The translations under genes and the position numbers were made by a program. Shown here one piece after another: positions 42,101-51,400 of a stretch of DNA of 64,000 nucleotides. Origin of the DNA: Furcasterigmium furcatum (Eukaryota > Ascomycota > Sordariomycetes > Glomerellales > Plectosphaerellaceae); NCBI GenBank assembly GCA_001599815.1, contig BCIA01000003.1, positions 4,836,001 through 4,900,000 on the forward strand, read 5' to 3'. Every line of letters begins with the position of its first letter. Within the stretch, counting starts at the first letter, position 1. Under the pieces are notes generated by a model. That model saw nothing but the letters and a program-made list of their open reading frames with translations, did not search any database and was not told where the DNA came from.

Positions 42101-43329
42101 GCCCCAGGTGCGTATGCCTGGTACGAGGTAGTAGACTTGGCTCCAGAGATCGTCGGCTTCCGTGTGATCTTGAATGGCTGTTCGTCCTGCGCCGGTGAAG
42201 GGGAAGCGTTCACAATGGCCTGCCTAGGCTCAATAACAGCAAGGGCCTGCTCGTTCGCTACTTGCGGAGGCGCCTTGAGCGCGTTGGAGGTTGCTGGCGG
42301 TGGCGAGGCGGCCTTTGGCCTCGCCTGCGTTCCAAACGTTGCTTGGTGAAGCAACTGCGGTGTCATATCGGTCTGCTGCAGCTCATCGTGGGATTGAACA
42401 GGGGGCTTGGGCTCCACGGGGCTCGTACGCTCGGCGAGCTCTGCAATGCCAGTCTGCAGGGCCGCCGTGCGGACCTCGATGGGAGCCAGAACGGAGCTGT
42501 CCCCCATCTCGACCGGGTCGGGGTGTATCTCGATGTGCGCCCTGGGGGTGGCCTCGGTGGGCATCTCGGCGACGATGCCAACCGGGCTGTAATACGTCGA
42601 GGCAGGGAGCTCATGCGGCATCTCTCGCGAGTCGAGGAGGTGGACGACGGGGCTCGCGGGCTGCGCGGGTGCGAGATGCACGTCTGGGGTGTTGGCGAGC
42701 GAGACATCCTGCGGCGTGGCCGCTCTTGTGGAATTTTGTATCGCAGGACCGCCGGAGGCGGGTTCGCTCTTGAGGACGAGGGGGGTGGTCGCCTCGCTCT
42801 GGATGGGAGACACCCTGGACGACCTGTCCACGCCGTCTTCCGCCGTCTTGGCGGCGGTCTTCTCTTTGGGCTCTTCTGGCGGTGTTGGTTTCGCGCCGGC
42901 CTCTTCTCGGTCGTCCTCGTCGGCCAGCGGGCTGACATCGTTGTATGCGCCGGGGCCGAGGAACATGAAGCTCTCCGGCTGGTAGTAGAATCCCGCGCCG
43001 TCGTCGTCGTCGTTATCGTCGCCGGGGCCGCCGCCGAAGCCCATGCCGCCGCCCAGGGGGCCGGCGGTGGCCCTCATCTTGGCCCTGGCGGCCGAGGCCT
43101 TCTCATCCTGGCTGGTGCTGCCCGTTGTTGTCCTCCTCTTCATCTGCTGTTGGCTCTCGAGCTTCTCCTCGGGCGCGAGGTCCGGGACCGGCGCGAGCTC
43201 GTCGACAAAGTCGGGGAACTCGTCGCCCTCCCTGGGGAATGTGTATTGCGTCTGGCCCGTGGGCCTGAACCGGTAGAACCAGCGACTCCCATCGTAGTCG
43301 GACTCCCAGCCGGTGGGGAGACCCGACAT
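39184..43329 (-). CDS. WW-domain protein with a long Pro/Gln-rich disordered body, 1381 aa
   Basis: A single exon with three ambiguous bases (40072, 40076, 40086) that leave three residues unknown but keep the frame. The only folded domain is at the N-terminus (residues about 5-38): LPTGWESDYDGSRWFYRFRP followed by TGQTQYTFPREG, a WW domain whose second Trp is replaced by Phe. The remainder is low complexity: acidic then Pro/Ala-rich, an Ala-Pro repeat (about 410-435), then polyGln/Pro stretches near 840-870 and 1085-1110. Such proteins bind proline motifs and may scaffold transcription, endocytosis or actin. The C-terminus is acidic (DDWPEDEWGRQ). The function is not assigned. Confidence 0.82.
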   Translation of the reverse strand: MSGLPTGWESDYDGSRWFYRFRPTGQTQYTFPREGDEFPDFVDELAPVPDLAPEEKLESQQQMKRRTTTGSTSQDEKASAARAKMRATAGPLGGGMGFGGGPGDDNDDDDGAGFYYQPESFMFLGPGAYNDVSPLADEDDREEAGAKPTPPEEPKEKTAAKTAEDGVDRSSRVSPIQSEATTPLVLKSEPASGGPAIQNSTRAATPQDVSLANTPDVHLAPAQPASPVVHLLDSREMPHELPASTYYSPVGIVAEMPTEATPRAHIEIHPDPVEMGDSSVLAPIEVRTAALQTGIAELAERTSPVEPKPPVQSHDELQQTDMTPQLLHQATFGTQARPKAASPPPATSNALKAPPQVANEQALAVIEPRQAIVNASPSPAQDEQPFKITRKPTISGAKSTTSYQAYAPGASAPAAAPAAAPAAAPAASPAAGASRTFAEGEAWEGRRSLERDGSLMLRSNAQASYASDVPSALQPPRAPVQQHTHTSHTEQPPAGPETNQPPTAAAPASQDVAGHSQQPEGYLGHVPSVLKPGPRKPPKGATPPKETTPPPGPAVQGARDPGYPTSYRPLDASSRAQTAPPVQHAPQYHVSNAASSSAPRYPHHAASGPRPGVNRVQSEPVEPPYPVTPQLHRAVPAEQPRDNTARQQLQSARSPPVPAKGPARQYSIAASDVSSLGPSDGQTSAPMQTPSPLDSTRRASSGFFQPGDVSTPSSLSDATSTSQSPFPHNGIPTRREIGQRSASFSAVPPPRSATEPVSQSSSAQAPPAIPAKVPLQNEMPAPTTAQQHQQGSAAAERRHSVPPQPPTQAQQLPPQQPAVPQGPASNTQQGQAPGAGRMMQQNLPIRQPQQQQQQPQQPQQQYQQQGRPEGAPENHNAYGGGGQPQSRPQRPSVVPPTQQSSRLSMSIPQSPGHLLHAIQESPESEQQQSRFTPNQGIPPNQRPPTATHQPHQYPAPGPPGHQQPPAVHSPAAPMTVHGIPPNQAAGSPMQHRQMMPPNPMQMHQRAMSSPIHAAPPMDVKREEKKEKAGWLSKLRGNPNKQTVLQKQPPYPMQQPQQPPQWQQQPMQQPPGPYHHNQQAVHXPYXXPGPPHQFQPPQMQRQMSWQPSPTQASPAPGWNHQNQPAMGGMPQGRPLSVVGPPVPQSSGPPPAQRSSLDSRREENRAVNDSAPPPMTQHVFHQEGQHQAPQTQQGGPYPLQTSLNRHTSDASTYAASISTVDISEAQAQPVLKGHLVSVRRAGQHQHSGSTGAGQQQAAHIQSPITGPGESQYPPHMSGPNANGNPHHVPGTPVDRALVVPPLFSASKEAAPQQEAAHSYARDSVVSDVSYQQDPRASVVSAFSVQNSVQGGGPARRPSANKWERRPAADYSGDDWPEDEWGRQ
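42037..42103 (-). repeat. 12-bp coding minisatellite in the WW gene
   Basis: The unit GCAGCCGGGGCA repeats about five times in a row, first copies with one mismatch. On the coding strand it encodes repeated Pro-Ala-Ala-Ala. A 12-bp unit keeps frame, so copy number can vary without breaking the protein. Confidence 0.8.
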
Positions 43330-44742
43330 GGCTGCTCGGGCGCGACTGGAGGGCGTGTCGCGACGGCGGGAGGGTTGTCTGGAGGGATGCTAAGGTCGCG
43401 CCCGGTCAGTGCCAGAATGCATCTGGCATTCGGCAGAGAGGTTCGGTCGGTCGGTCGGTGGTCGTCGGGTGCCGGGGTCGGGCGAAGAGCTGAGCTGTGA
43501 TCGATGGATGAGCCAAGCCAAGGATGTCGGGCCGCCCCAGGGCCCAAGGCGTACAAGACAGCCTCGCCTCGCGATCGATGAGCGGTCCGTCGTCTGTCTC
43601 TGGGAGATGCGCAGCAGCTCGGCAGCTCAAGTTGCATTAGCCCGCGGCGCACAGTCACTCAGCACCTGAGCTAGTGAAGATCAGCGGCGCTGTCTATTCG
43701 CCAGCGACAGGCGGCATCGAGACGTGGCGTTCGGTTCTGGCGGTAAGAGTCCAGCAGGGCGTGACAAGCGCAGGGAGGTTTGATGACCCGAGCGCCGCCG
43801 TCTGCTGGGAGATCTGTCGTCACTTGAACGTGTCTGTCCCCTTGCGTGTCTGGTCTGACCGGGGCGGAGCTGTCGACGTCTTTGTCCATGGCCAGCCAGG
43901 ATAACATTTAACAGCTGGACTGAAAGGGGGATGAAAGGTGCTAGCCAGATGAGGCTTGAGGCTTGGGGGCGGCCTATTATTAGCATCCGCTGGAATGGGA
44001 GATGCGATCGTCGCCAGAGCCCCGCGGAGTTGAGGAGACAGTACTGGACCCCTGGACCCTTCAGAAGTCGGGGTATGACCAAACAGAAGATCATCCCGCG
44101 ATGTCCAGTATGGAAACGTATAGATTCATATGACCCATGGGGGAGCTTTGTCTGGAGGTTCGGGGTAAGTTCAGCCTTCATCTGTCTGGGAATAGGGGAT
44201 GAGGGGCCCTGGAGCCACGGGTAAGGTAGGTATCCTGTCTCTCATAGTTTTCATGGGAAACAAATCAATGTCAGTCCGACTCAGCGTCGTCTCTCATGAC
44301 CTACGTTGCCCATTTGCCAATTTTTTGATCATTTCCTCTGCGGAAGGGTGATTCCGGTCCATATTTGAGCATTTGATTGGATGATGGAGGGTTCACAGTC
44401 AGCCCAAAGCCTTGGCCGGCGATGCCTCTCTGTCTCGAACCATCGCCAAAGTTCCAAACTATCTCTCTCTCCTCCCCGACATCAACTTTCACGCCCCATA
44501 CTAGCAAACAATAGATATTCACACACCCGTCTATTGGAACGGCTTGTGACGACACTGATGCCGTTCGTCTTAGTCTTGCGCCCCTCGTCTTCCAGAAATT
44601 AGTGCTGACGCTCCAAGAAGCTCTCCTGGTCCACATCATCTGTCATCCCTTATATATATGAAAGCAAGGCGTCAACGGCAGCCGACTTGATAGCAAGATC
44701 AACAGCAGCGCTGGAGCGCCACCCATCCAGCAAGCAACGCCG
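43330..44742. other. Divergent intergenic region before the first F-box gene
   Basis: About 1.4 kb between the divergent WW and F-box genes. A GGTCGGTCGGTCGGT tandem lies at about 43442-43456 and a TATA-like run at 44650-44658. No coding frame was supported. Confidence 0.5.
44650..44658 (+). promoter_or_regulatory. Possible TATA box of the first F-box gene
   Basis: TTATATATAT lies about 100 bp upstream of the start codon and would place the transcript start near 44685. Alternating TA runs also occur by chance in intergenic DNA. Confidence 0.35.
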
Positions 44743-44757
44743 GTGAATTGGTGCGAG

Positions 44758-46479
44758 ATGGAGAAGTTCCAAGCCTCGGCAGGTCGGCCAGCGACCGACA
44801 CACAGCCAGCCTCGCCGTTCCTTCGCATCCCTCCCGATCTTCGCCGCAACATATATCTCCTCGCCGGGCTCCCGCAGCAAGCCACCATACATATCGATGC
44901 GCCCTGGGCCAAGAACATCCAACGGAGGCCCCGCACGTACAGCTGCGACGACGACGGCGAGGACGAGAGCGAGGAGGAAGAGGAGGAAGCGCCGCCCGAG
45001 GTCGACCCCCTGCTGCCAGGCCTTGTTTGCACGCGACAACTGCTGCTCACCTGTCGAGCCATCTCCTCTGAAGTGGCAGCCCTCTTCTACTCTCAGAACA
45101 CCTTCATCACGCAAGACACACGGCCCCTCGAGATGTTCAGGGCGGCCACGCTGAGGAGCCTGAGGAACCTTCGCATCGTCATCTACTGCATGAAAACTTA
45201 CCGATCTCACCACGCCTGCGTGCAGCACTATCCCGCTCGGGGTATGGCTCTCGACACGACGAAAGACGAAGGGCGCGCCGTGCTCGGTGCGTGGAAGAAG
45301 ACAGCGACTTTTCTCGGCCGACATGTCAGCGCGGATCGCCTCAACCTCTCCCTAATATGCGACATCGCAGACCAACGCCTGGCGGACAGCCAGGTGGCCG
45401 CAGCCGAAGAAGTCCTGGCAACCCTCACTCACTTCCCCCCCTTGGCGGGCTGCGAAGTCTCCCTTGGCCCGCGACCGAGCAAGACGATCCACGAGCTGGC
45501 GCGAGTCGCCTGCGAGCGAAGCATGGTCCAGCAGGAGGACCCCGGACCATTCCGGCTCATGGATCTCCCCGTGGAAATCCGCCTGCGCATCCTCGAGCAC
45601 ACCGACCTGGTGGCCCCAGTCCCCTCCCTGTCCTGGGACCATCACACCAAGTACAGGGTGGCCCGGCGGCGGGTCAAAGGCATGGTGCTGAGAACGCAGC
45701 GGGCGAGAGCCCGCCACTGCGGCGTCTACGGCACCGGCTGCTTCTGCTCGACCTTCCACGCGGGCTACTCGAGGTCCTGCCGGTGCTGGCACAACCCGCA
45801 GGCCCTCTTCCTTGTCAACAAGACGCTTCTCGCCGAGGCGCGGGACGTATTCTTCCGCCGCCATCACTTCCAGATACGCGAATACTGGCAGAACTCCACC
45901 GAGACATCCAAGGAGTATCCGGGGACTGATTATTTCAGGGAGGGGATCCTGCCTGGGACAAGAAGGCTTTTGCAATCCATGAACATATACACAATACACG
46001 GCGCCCGGTCGGAGAATTGGACGCACAACTGGATGAACACGATCCGCAGCATCAGGCAGGAGGGCGGCCTCAACCTGCGCTACCTTCGGCTGGGCGTCCC
46101 TTTTCCCAATGTGGACTGGCATGAGGAGGTGCTGAGCTGGACACCGGAGGAACAGTTTGAAACCTTCCGTTCTGTTATCCACAAATGCTTCTGGCCCATG
46201 GACGCCGGCCAGACGGCCTGCCTGCCGTTTGGCACGCAGAACTTGGAGGTGAGGATGTCGGGACTGCCACTGACAGTGGAGTACCGCGTAAGGATGTTGA
46301 GTGAACCTCGCAAAAGACCCTGGGGCCTGGAGGATAGCGGCAATCCGCCCTTGGCCTCTCGCGTCTTGGTTGGGGGCGATGTTCAGAACATTGCTGTCAA
46401 CATTGATACGGTGGAAGGGAGTTCGATCGCGGACTGGATCGAGGAGCTATGGATCCATAAACTGAAGACGACGTACTAG
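44758..46479 (+). CDS. F-box-like protein with two F-box-type motifs, 573 aa
   Basis: A single exon. Two potential starts exist: MNWCEMEKF at 44743 and MEKFQASAG at 44758; the second is preferred by position after the leader. An F-box-like start, FLRIPPDLRRNIYLLAGL, is near residue 22, and a stronger one, FRLMDLPVEIRLRILEHTDLV, is near 260-280. Between them is a 15-residue acidic run (DDDGEDESEEEEEEA). A cysteine-rich patch (GCFCSTFHAGYSRSCRCW) lies near residue 325. F-box proteins recruit substrates to SCF ubiquitin ligases; fungi have large, fast-evolving sets of this type. The partner is unknown. Confidence 0.72.
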   Translation: MEKFQASAGRPATDTQPASPFLRIPPDLRRNIYLLAGLPQQATIHIDAPWAKNIQRRPRTYSCDDDGEDESEEEEEEAPPEVDPLLPGLVCTRQLLLTCRAISSEVAALFYSQNTFITQDTRPLEMFRAATLRSLRNLRIVIYCMKTYRSHHACVQHYPARGMALDTTKDEGRAVLGAWKKTATFLGRHVSADRLNLSLICDIADQRLADSQVAAAEEVLATLTHFPPLAGCEVSLGPRPSKTIHELARVACERSMVQQEDPGPFRLMDLPVEIRLRILEHTDLVAPVPSLSWDHHTKYRVARRRVKGMVLRTQRARARHCGVYGTGCFCSTFHAGYSRSCRCWHNPQALFLVNKTLLAEARDVFFRRHHFQIREYWQNSTETSKEYPGTDYFREGILPGTRRLLQSMNIYTIHGARSENWTHNWMNTIRSIRQEGGLNLRYLRLGVPFPNVDWHEEVLSWTPEEQFETFRSVIHKCFWPMDAGQTACLPFGTQNLEVRMSGLPLTVEYRVRMLSEPRKRPWGLEDSGNPPLASRVLVGGDVQNIAVNIDTVEGSSIADWIEELWIHKLKTTY

Positions 46480-46986
46480 ATTTCGGGGGACTTCAACATG
46501 GCCCGGGTCCGAAGATGGTTTACTAATGCAGTAGGACATATTCAGCTTTGATGCAGACACCGGTGATGGTTACGGTTGAGAGGATGAACAAACGATTACT
46601 ACCGGGCTGTCCATGCAAGAAGAGCAAGCTTCGAACATTATATCTCCCGCCCGTGACGGATGAGGCACTCACAGCTATTTTTAAAATCAGAAAGGCCTGA
46701 TGGGGAATGTCGAGTAACGGTCTTGGACCTCCAGAAGGGAAAGCTTTTACGGATGCTTTTAAACGTCCTTTCCATGGCTTCGCTGTCAGGATTCTCTAGA
46801 ATTGAGTCAATTCAGGCGTTAACGTCGACCTTCCGGTCGGTTTAGCTTCCAAGCCACGGACAAGGGTGCCCCTGTGTGCAGCTTGCTGTCCGTGCGGAGT
46901 ACCACCTACCTACCTATAGTAATTATATAACTGGTGATTCCGTCGAGGTGCAGTCACGGTCGTCATTTCTCTCGGCTGCCAACAAG
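46480..46986. other. Intergenic region between the two F-box genes
   Basis: About 500 bp. It contains the first copy of a degenerate direct repeat (46541-46609) and a CTACCTACCTA run near 46906. No gene was seen. Confidence 0.55.
46541..46609 (+). repeat. Direct repeat, copy A (upstream of the second F-box gene)
   Basis: Starts TTCAGCTTTGATGCAGACA and continues about 65 bp through TACGGTTGA, GGATGAACAAA and GATTACT. It is clearly similar to copy B at 48395-48466 (18 of the first 19 bases identical, then more diverged with small gaps). The pair brackets the second F-box gene in direct orientation. Confidence 0.6.
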
Positions 46987-48096
46987 ATGGGCTTGAGGGA
47001 GCTGGGCAGAAGCCTCCCACCAAGCGACAGCGCCGAGGACTGCGTCCGTCGAGCCCCCGTCGACATACTGCTCCAGATCGCGGATCATCTGGAGCTGCAC
47101 GAGAGGTTCATCCTCTCGCACACCTGCCGAGCATGGCGGGCGGTCACCGTTCGAGACTGGCCTGCGGAGCTGGCTAAGCTCGATACCATCGACCAGGTCC
47201 TATTCTGGTCGGGCATGGTGTACACCTGGCCGAGCCACTGGGTCTGTATAGACTGCATCCGCAGCCTTTTGGGTCCCAAGCACGACCCGGAGAAGCATAA
47301 GATTCAATATGTTCACCACATTCGCGATCAGGGCCCCCCAGGGGTGCCACTATCGCCACGCACCGCCCTCGCCGACTTGCAGCAGGCGCACGTCCAGTTC
47401 GCGCTCAAGTACATCCGCCTTTTCGACAGACTCGAGCAGTCGCAGAGACAATACCTTAAGGACTTGATGCGCCCCGGTCCTCTGGCAGAGGAGGGGACAC
47501 ACCTTGCGCCTGGCGAGAAACGGCGGACGAAGATCCGGGTCATCAGGGGGCATTTCCTCCTTCATCAGGAAGCATCCATCCCCTGCAACCCCGAGGCCGG
47601 CGGCCAAAAGCCATCAGACGTCAACTTTCTCGACCTGCTGGAGTTCACGTTCGAGTCCTTTAATATCTGCCCGCATACAATTTGGCGGGCGGACGCCGCA
47701 CCGTTACCTCCTTCCAGGCAGGAGAAGGAGCTCGGCCCGGACGCGAGGCCGCATGACATGCTTGGGCGACTGCTCGAGGCCGTGCCCGACCGCAAGATCC
47801 AGTGGGGCTGTAAACATTGCCGGACTGACTACGAGGTCTACCTCGTCGACGGGGCGGAGGGCTCATCAACGACGCTCATCGTGTGCACCTGGACGGACTT
47901 TGGGGGCGAGCTGAGGCAGATCGATACTAAGCGGACAGCGGCGCACGACTTGCAGTATACCCAGGAAAATGCGTGGCGGACGCGGCCTGAGGGGGAGTGT
48001 TCGTTTGGTGTTCGCGACATGTGGCTCGATGATGGAAGGGCCCGGAGGAGTGCGTTTAACGAAGTTTCTGGTGCTGGCTTCGGAGCTTCAAGGTGA
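46987..48096 (+). CDS. F-box domain protein with paired CxxC motifs, 369 aa
   Basis: A single exon. The start MGLRELGRSLPPS is preferred over upstream in-frame codons (open to 46876), because upstream lies AT-rich leader-like sequence. The F-box is RAPVDILLQIADHLELHERF followed by ILSHTCRAWRAVTV (residues about 21-55). Two CxxC pairs follow, CIDC (87-90) and CKHC (275-278), spaced to form a possible zinc site. The body has WP and TW motifs, VYTWPSHWVC and VCTWTDFG, seen in fungal F-box proteins of this group. It acts presumably as a substrate receptor in SCF. It is bracketed by a degenerate direct repeat. Confidence 0.82.
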   Translation: MGLRELGRSLPPSDSAEDCVRRAPVDILLQIADHLELHERFILSHTCRAWRAVTVRDWPAELAKLDTIDQVLFWSGMVYTWPSHWVCIDCIRSLLGPKHDPEKHKIQYVHHIRDQGPPGVPLSPRTALADLQQAHVQFALKYIRLFDRLEQSQRQYLKDLMRPGPLAEEGTHLAPGEKRRTKIRVIRGHFLLHQEASIPCNPEAGGQKPSDVNFLDLLEFTFESFNICPHTIWRADAAPLPPSRQEKELGPDARPHDMLGRLLEAVPDRKIQWGCKHCRTDYEVYLVDGAEGSSTTLIVCTWTDFGGELRQIDTKRTAAHDLQYTQENAWRTRPEGECSFGVRDMWLDDGRARRSAFNEVSGAGFGASR

Positions 48097-48258
48097 ATGA
48101 ATCTTGAAGCGAAAACCATCGCAATGACATTCTTTCTTCGGGAACAAGTGCGCAAGAAATCCGCATCACCCAATGCTGGCAGACGGAGTAGACGCGGGTC
48201 AAGACGGTCTAAGTCTAGATTTTGGAAATGACCCTGGAACGACTCTGCAAAGTCATCG

Positions 48259-48284
48259 GCCTCACAGTAGTACTGTGAGGCCGA
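48259..48284. repeat. Perfect inverted repeat (hairpin) downstream of the F-box gene
   Basis: Arms CGGCCTCACAGTA and TACTGTGAGGCCG face each other with no spacer, a near-perfect 26-bp palindrome. It lies about 165 bp past the F-box stop codon and about 210 bp before the end of the convergent ankyrin gene. It could be a 3'-end structure or a target for palindrome-driven rearrangement. Confidence 0.6.
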
Positions 48285-48394
48285 AACACAGACCCGTCAA
48301 GACCCAATGGTCCTTCTGCTTCATCTCACATTGTGCGGGCAGCATTTTGACTGGAATACCTGTCTTGCATGTCGTTCTGAAGTGTTGGAACCTC

Positions 48395-48466
48395 TTCGGC
48401 TTTGATGCAGACATTGATGGTGCCTACGGCTGAAGAGATGAAGAAATAATTACTGCCCCGAGACTG
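48395..48466 (+). repeat. Direct repeat, copy B (downstream of the second F-box gene)
   Basis: Starts TTCGGCTTTGATGCAGACA and continues through TACGGCTGA, GATGAAGAAAT and AATTACT. It is the partner of copy A about 1.85 kb upstream in the same orientation. Confidence 0.6.
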
Positions 48467-48495
48467 GATAGAAGAAACAATAGAAGACACACCCT

Positions 48496-51400
48496 TCAAT
48501 CCAGGTTTTCGACTTCATCACCCACCTCATCATGCCCACTGTGAGTTCTCATGAATAGGGGACCCCAGTCCTGAATCCACTCCCCGTCATCGTCGTCCGG
48601 ACATGGCGGGGGNGTAAGAAACACCGTCTCTTGGGGCGATCGAGGCCAAAAGTCTCCTCCTCCCATGAGAGACCAGGGAGACATCGCAAAGGAGTGCGGG
48701 TGTGACACTGTCGAGCCGTGAGCCAACAGTGCTTCCGTTGGCCCTCCTCCACCCAGGCCATGCAAGGCAGGAGCTTCTCCCGCGCGACCTCCGCCTGCGT
48801 CTCTTCTTGACTGTTCCAGGGATGCCTCGACCTCAATCTTTGCGAAGTCGGACTTCGAGAGCCCGCGCCACCCCGTTTTAATTCTCATCATCTCGATCGC
48901 GATATCATCCCACTCTGTCCAACTTCCAGAAGACCTGAGACGCTGTGCAAGAAAGGAGTGACCGTTCCACTCGGCCAGGAACACGGCATGAGCATAACGG
49001 AGTCGATACTTGCCGCTCGTTCTCATGCCCTCCTCCATCAACAGCTGAATCATGTCAAAGCGCCCATTTTCTGCAGCACTTTCAATGCAGGTTCGCCCGT
49101 ATTTCGAGGTTGATGGGCAGTTGACATCTGCCCCCTTGTCAAGCAGCAGCTTGGCTACATCAACATGTCCCTTTGCGATGGCGAGACTCAGAGCGGTACC
49201 CGATGAATACTCCCCAGATTCCCCATCCACCTGCGCTCCTCGATTCAGCAAGAACTCGGTCATATCCAGATTTCCCTTTGAAGCAGCGGCTTGGAGTGGG
49301 TTGAGGACGACACTGCAGCTCTCTGATCCGTCAATATTAGCCCCTGCGGACAATAGCTGCCCTACCATCGCAAAGTCACCACGTCCAACGGCGGAGGCCA
49401 ATGGCAATACGCAGAGAGATTCCGAATACGCCCAGAGGTGAAGCGCAGGCTGGCCGGACAAGAGTAAGCTTAGGACATCAGATCTCCCGCCTGAAACTGC
49501 CTTGTTGCAAGCAGTAATATCGGGCTTGAGACCGTTCCTGATGAGAATTGAGATGGCCTCACAGCCGCAGTTGGCAACAGCTAGAGCCAATGGGGAAACT
49601 AGCTCATTTGTCTTGGACATCCGGAAAGAAATATCCTCCCAGGGGCTGTAGATGATCCTTTTCAAGGGTTCGAGATCAGGATATCCTCGTGGGTTATCCC
49701 AGATGCCCGAGGGGATGCAGAGTTGAGACGGCTTCTGGATGGCGTCCAGTAACTTGCAAAGCATCTCTATATCGTTGGACATGGCGGCCAAGCCTATCGC
49801 GGTAGACTCAACCTCGACGCCCGGGGTTTTCCTGTCTCTTCTAGCAATGAGATCAAGGGCAATTTGCCTAGAAACCGAACACTGTGGTGAAAAGGAGACA
49901 GCAGCACATAGGCTCTCGGCGTGGTAATCTTTATCGAGGAGAGACGTCATGTTTTGGATACATGCCGCGCTTCGCCCGCAGATTGCACACTCCAGATGCC
50001 GCATGCTAGGAAGCACGCCTTGTTCGAGTATGAGTTGAGCCATTTCCCATTCGCCGGCAAGTAACGAAATCTCAAGATGTCGGTCGGTGGGGAGAACTCC
50101 TCGCTGAAGAAGCAATCGCGCACATTCCATACGTTCAAGTGCGCTGCCTCGGGAACTGAAGACGTCCCTCCATCGTCGCGGTGATTCCTTATTCGGCAGG
50201 GTCGAGGGAAATAAGTTGTCGAAGACGCGGTCGAACCCCGCGAAAGAGGCCTCGAGGGCAGCATCAAGAGGGGAGCTCGGAGCCTCACGTATTCGTGATA
50301 TGCAGGGCATCTTCCAGTCTGGATTCGCGCCATGTTGGAGGCAGAAGTCCAGCAGACCAACCAGGCCGTCAGTGCATGCTCTCAGTGCCGTGAAGCAAAG
50401 CACGCAGACGAAGCAATGGCCCACCGGAGTGTGGCACTCAAAAAGCCCCCCATGAAACGGGCGTATCCTCGGCAATTCGCATCTTGGGCCAGAGCATATA
50501 TGTTGCTGCTGGCAGGAGCATAACACCTCGCGCCATTGCTCAGGCTTGATGACATCCGTGAACAAGGCCTGCATGCGCTGATCGAGCGCTTGTAATGCAT
50601 CCAATTGGCCCGAGAGAAGACCAACATGCATAGTCAGGATACACAAATCCTTCTCATGAGGCCCAGGAGGGGACCTTAACAGCATCTGTTTGAGGAGCTC
50701 TACTTCTCCGAACTCGGCAGCAACTTGTAGGGCTGAGAAACCTCTGTTATCTCTGATGCATGGATTCCCGTTGACTTTGACCAAGTTATCAAAAACCTCG
50801 GAGTAGCCCCGTGCGGCTGCGGCCATGAATGCATCTGTGTTGACCAGGTCCCCCGATAGAGGAATGGGGTTGAAAAGCAGGAAGCTTTGGGTTGCATTCA
50901 GTTTCGATAGTGCCATGTGCTCTGGCTCGGCTCGCGCGCAGTCTGCGATTATCAAGGCAATAGCTTCCCTGGGTAGTTTTGGGTGATTCGCCTGGCTTGT
51001 CTCCTGCGCGATAAGGCGAACCATGTCAGGAAGCAGTGTTGAGAACATGTCCATTTCGCCGTATTGAGACACGGCGCGGACAACCGCCGAAACATGCTGT
51101 GGTATCATGTCGCGAAACAGCAGAGTGGCAGCTCTCGATCTGCTCGAAGCCGCGCGCCGAAGGTCCCGAGGCCCATAGCGAGGGGTTGAACGTTGAGTTG
51201 GACTCATTCTGTCCCAAAGCAGACGAGCAGCTAGCACATGTCCCGAGTACAAGGTGCAAGTCAGAGCATTGGGCAATGACCTTGTTGAGAGAGAGAGGTG
51301 CGACCCCAAGCGAGTGTCGAGAAGCCAAGAGACGACAGCCAACAGTCGCGAATCATCCACTTCAGATACGTAGCCAAAGGTTTCGAATTCGACCATTTTC

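Larger units (their letters stand above)
48097..48495. other. Intergenic region between convergent F-box and Clr5-ankyrin genes
   Basis: About 400 bp with the second copy of the direct repeat at 48395-48466. A GAGGCCTCACAGTAGTACTGTGAGGCC-like inverted repeat lies at about 48260-48285, with arms GGCCTCACAGTA and TACTGTGAGGCC, and could form a hairpin. Confidence 0.6.

Noticed and set aside
42262..43500. 412-codon plus-strand frame opposite the WW gene
   Set aside because: Antisense shadow of a low-complexity GC-rich exon, ending in the WW gene promoter.
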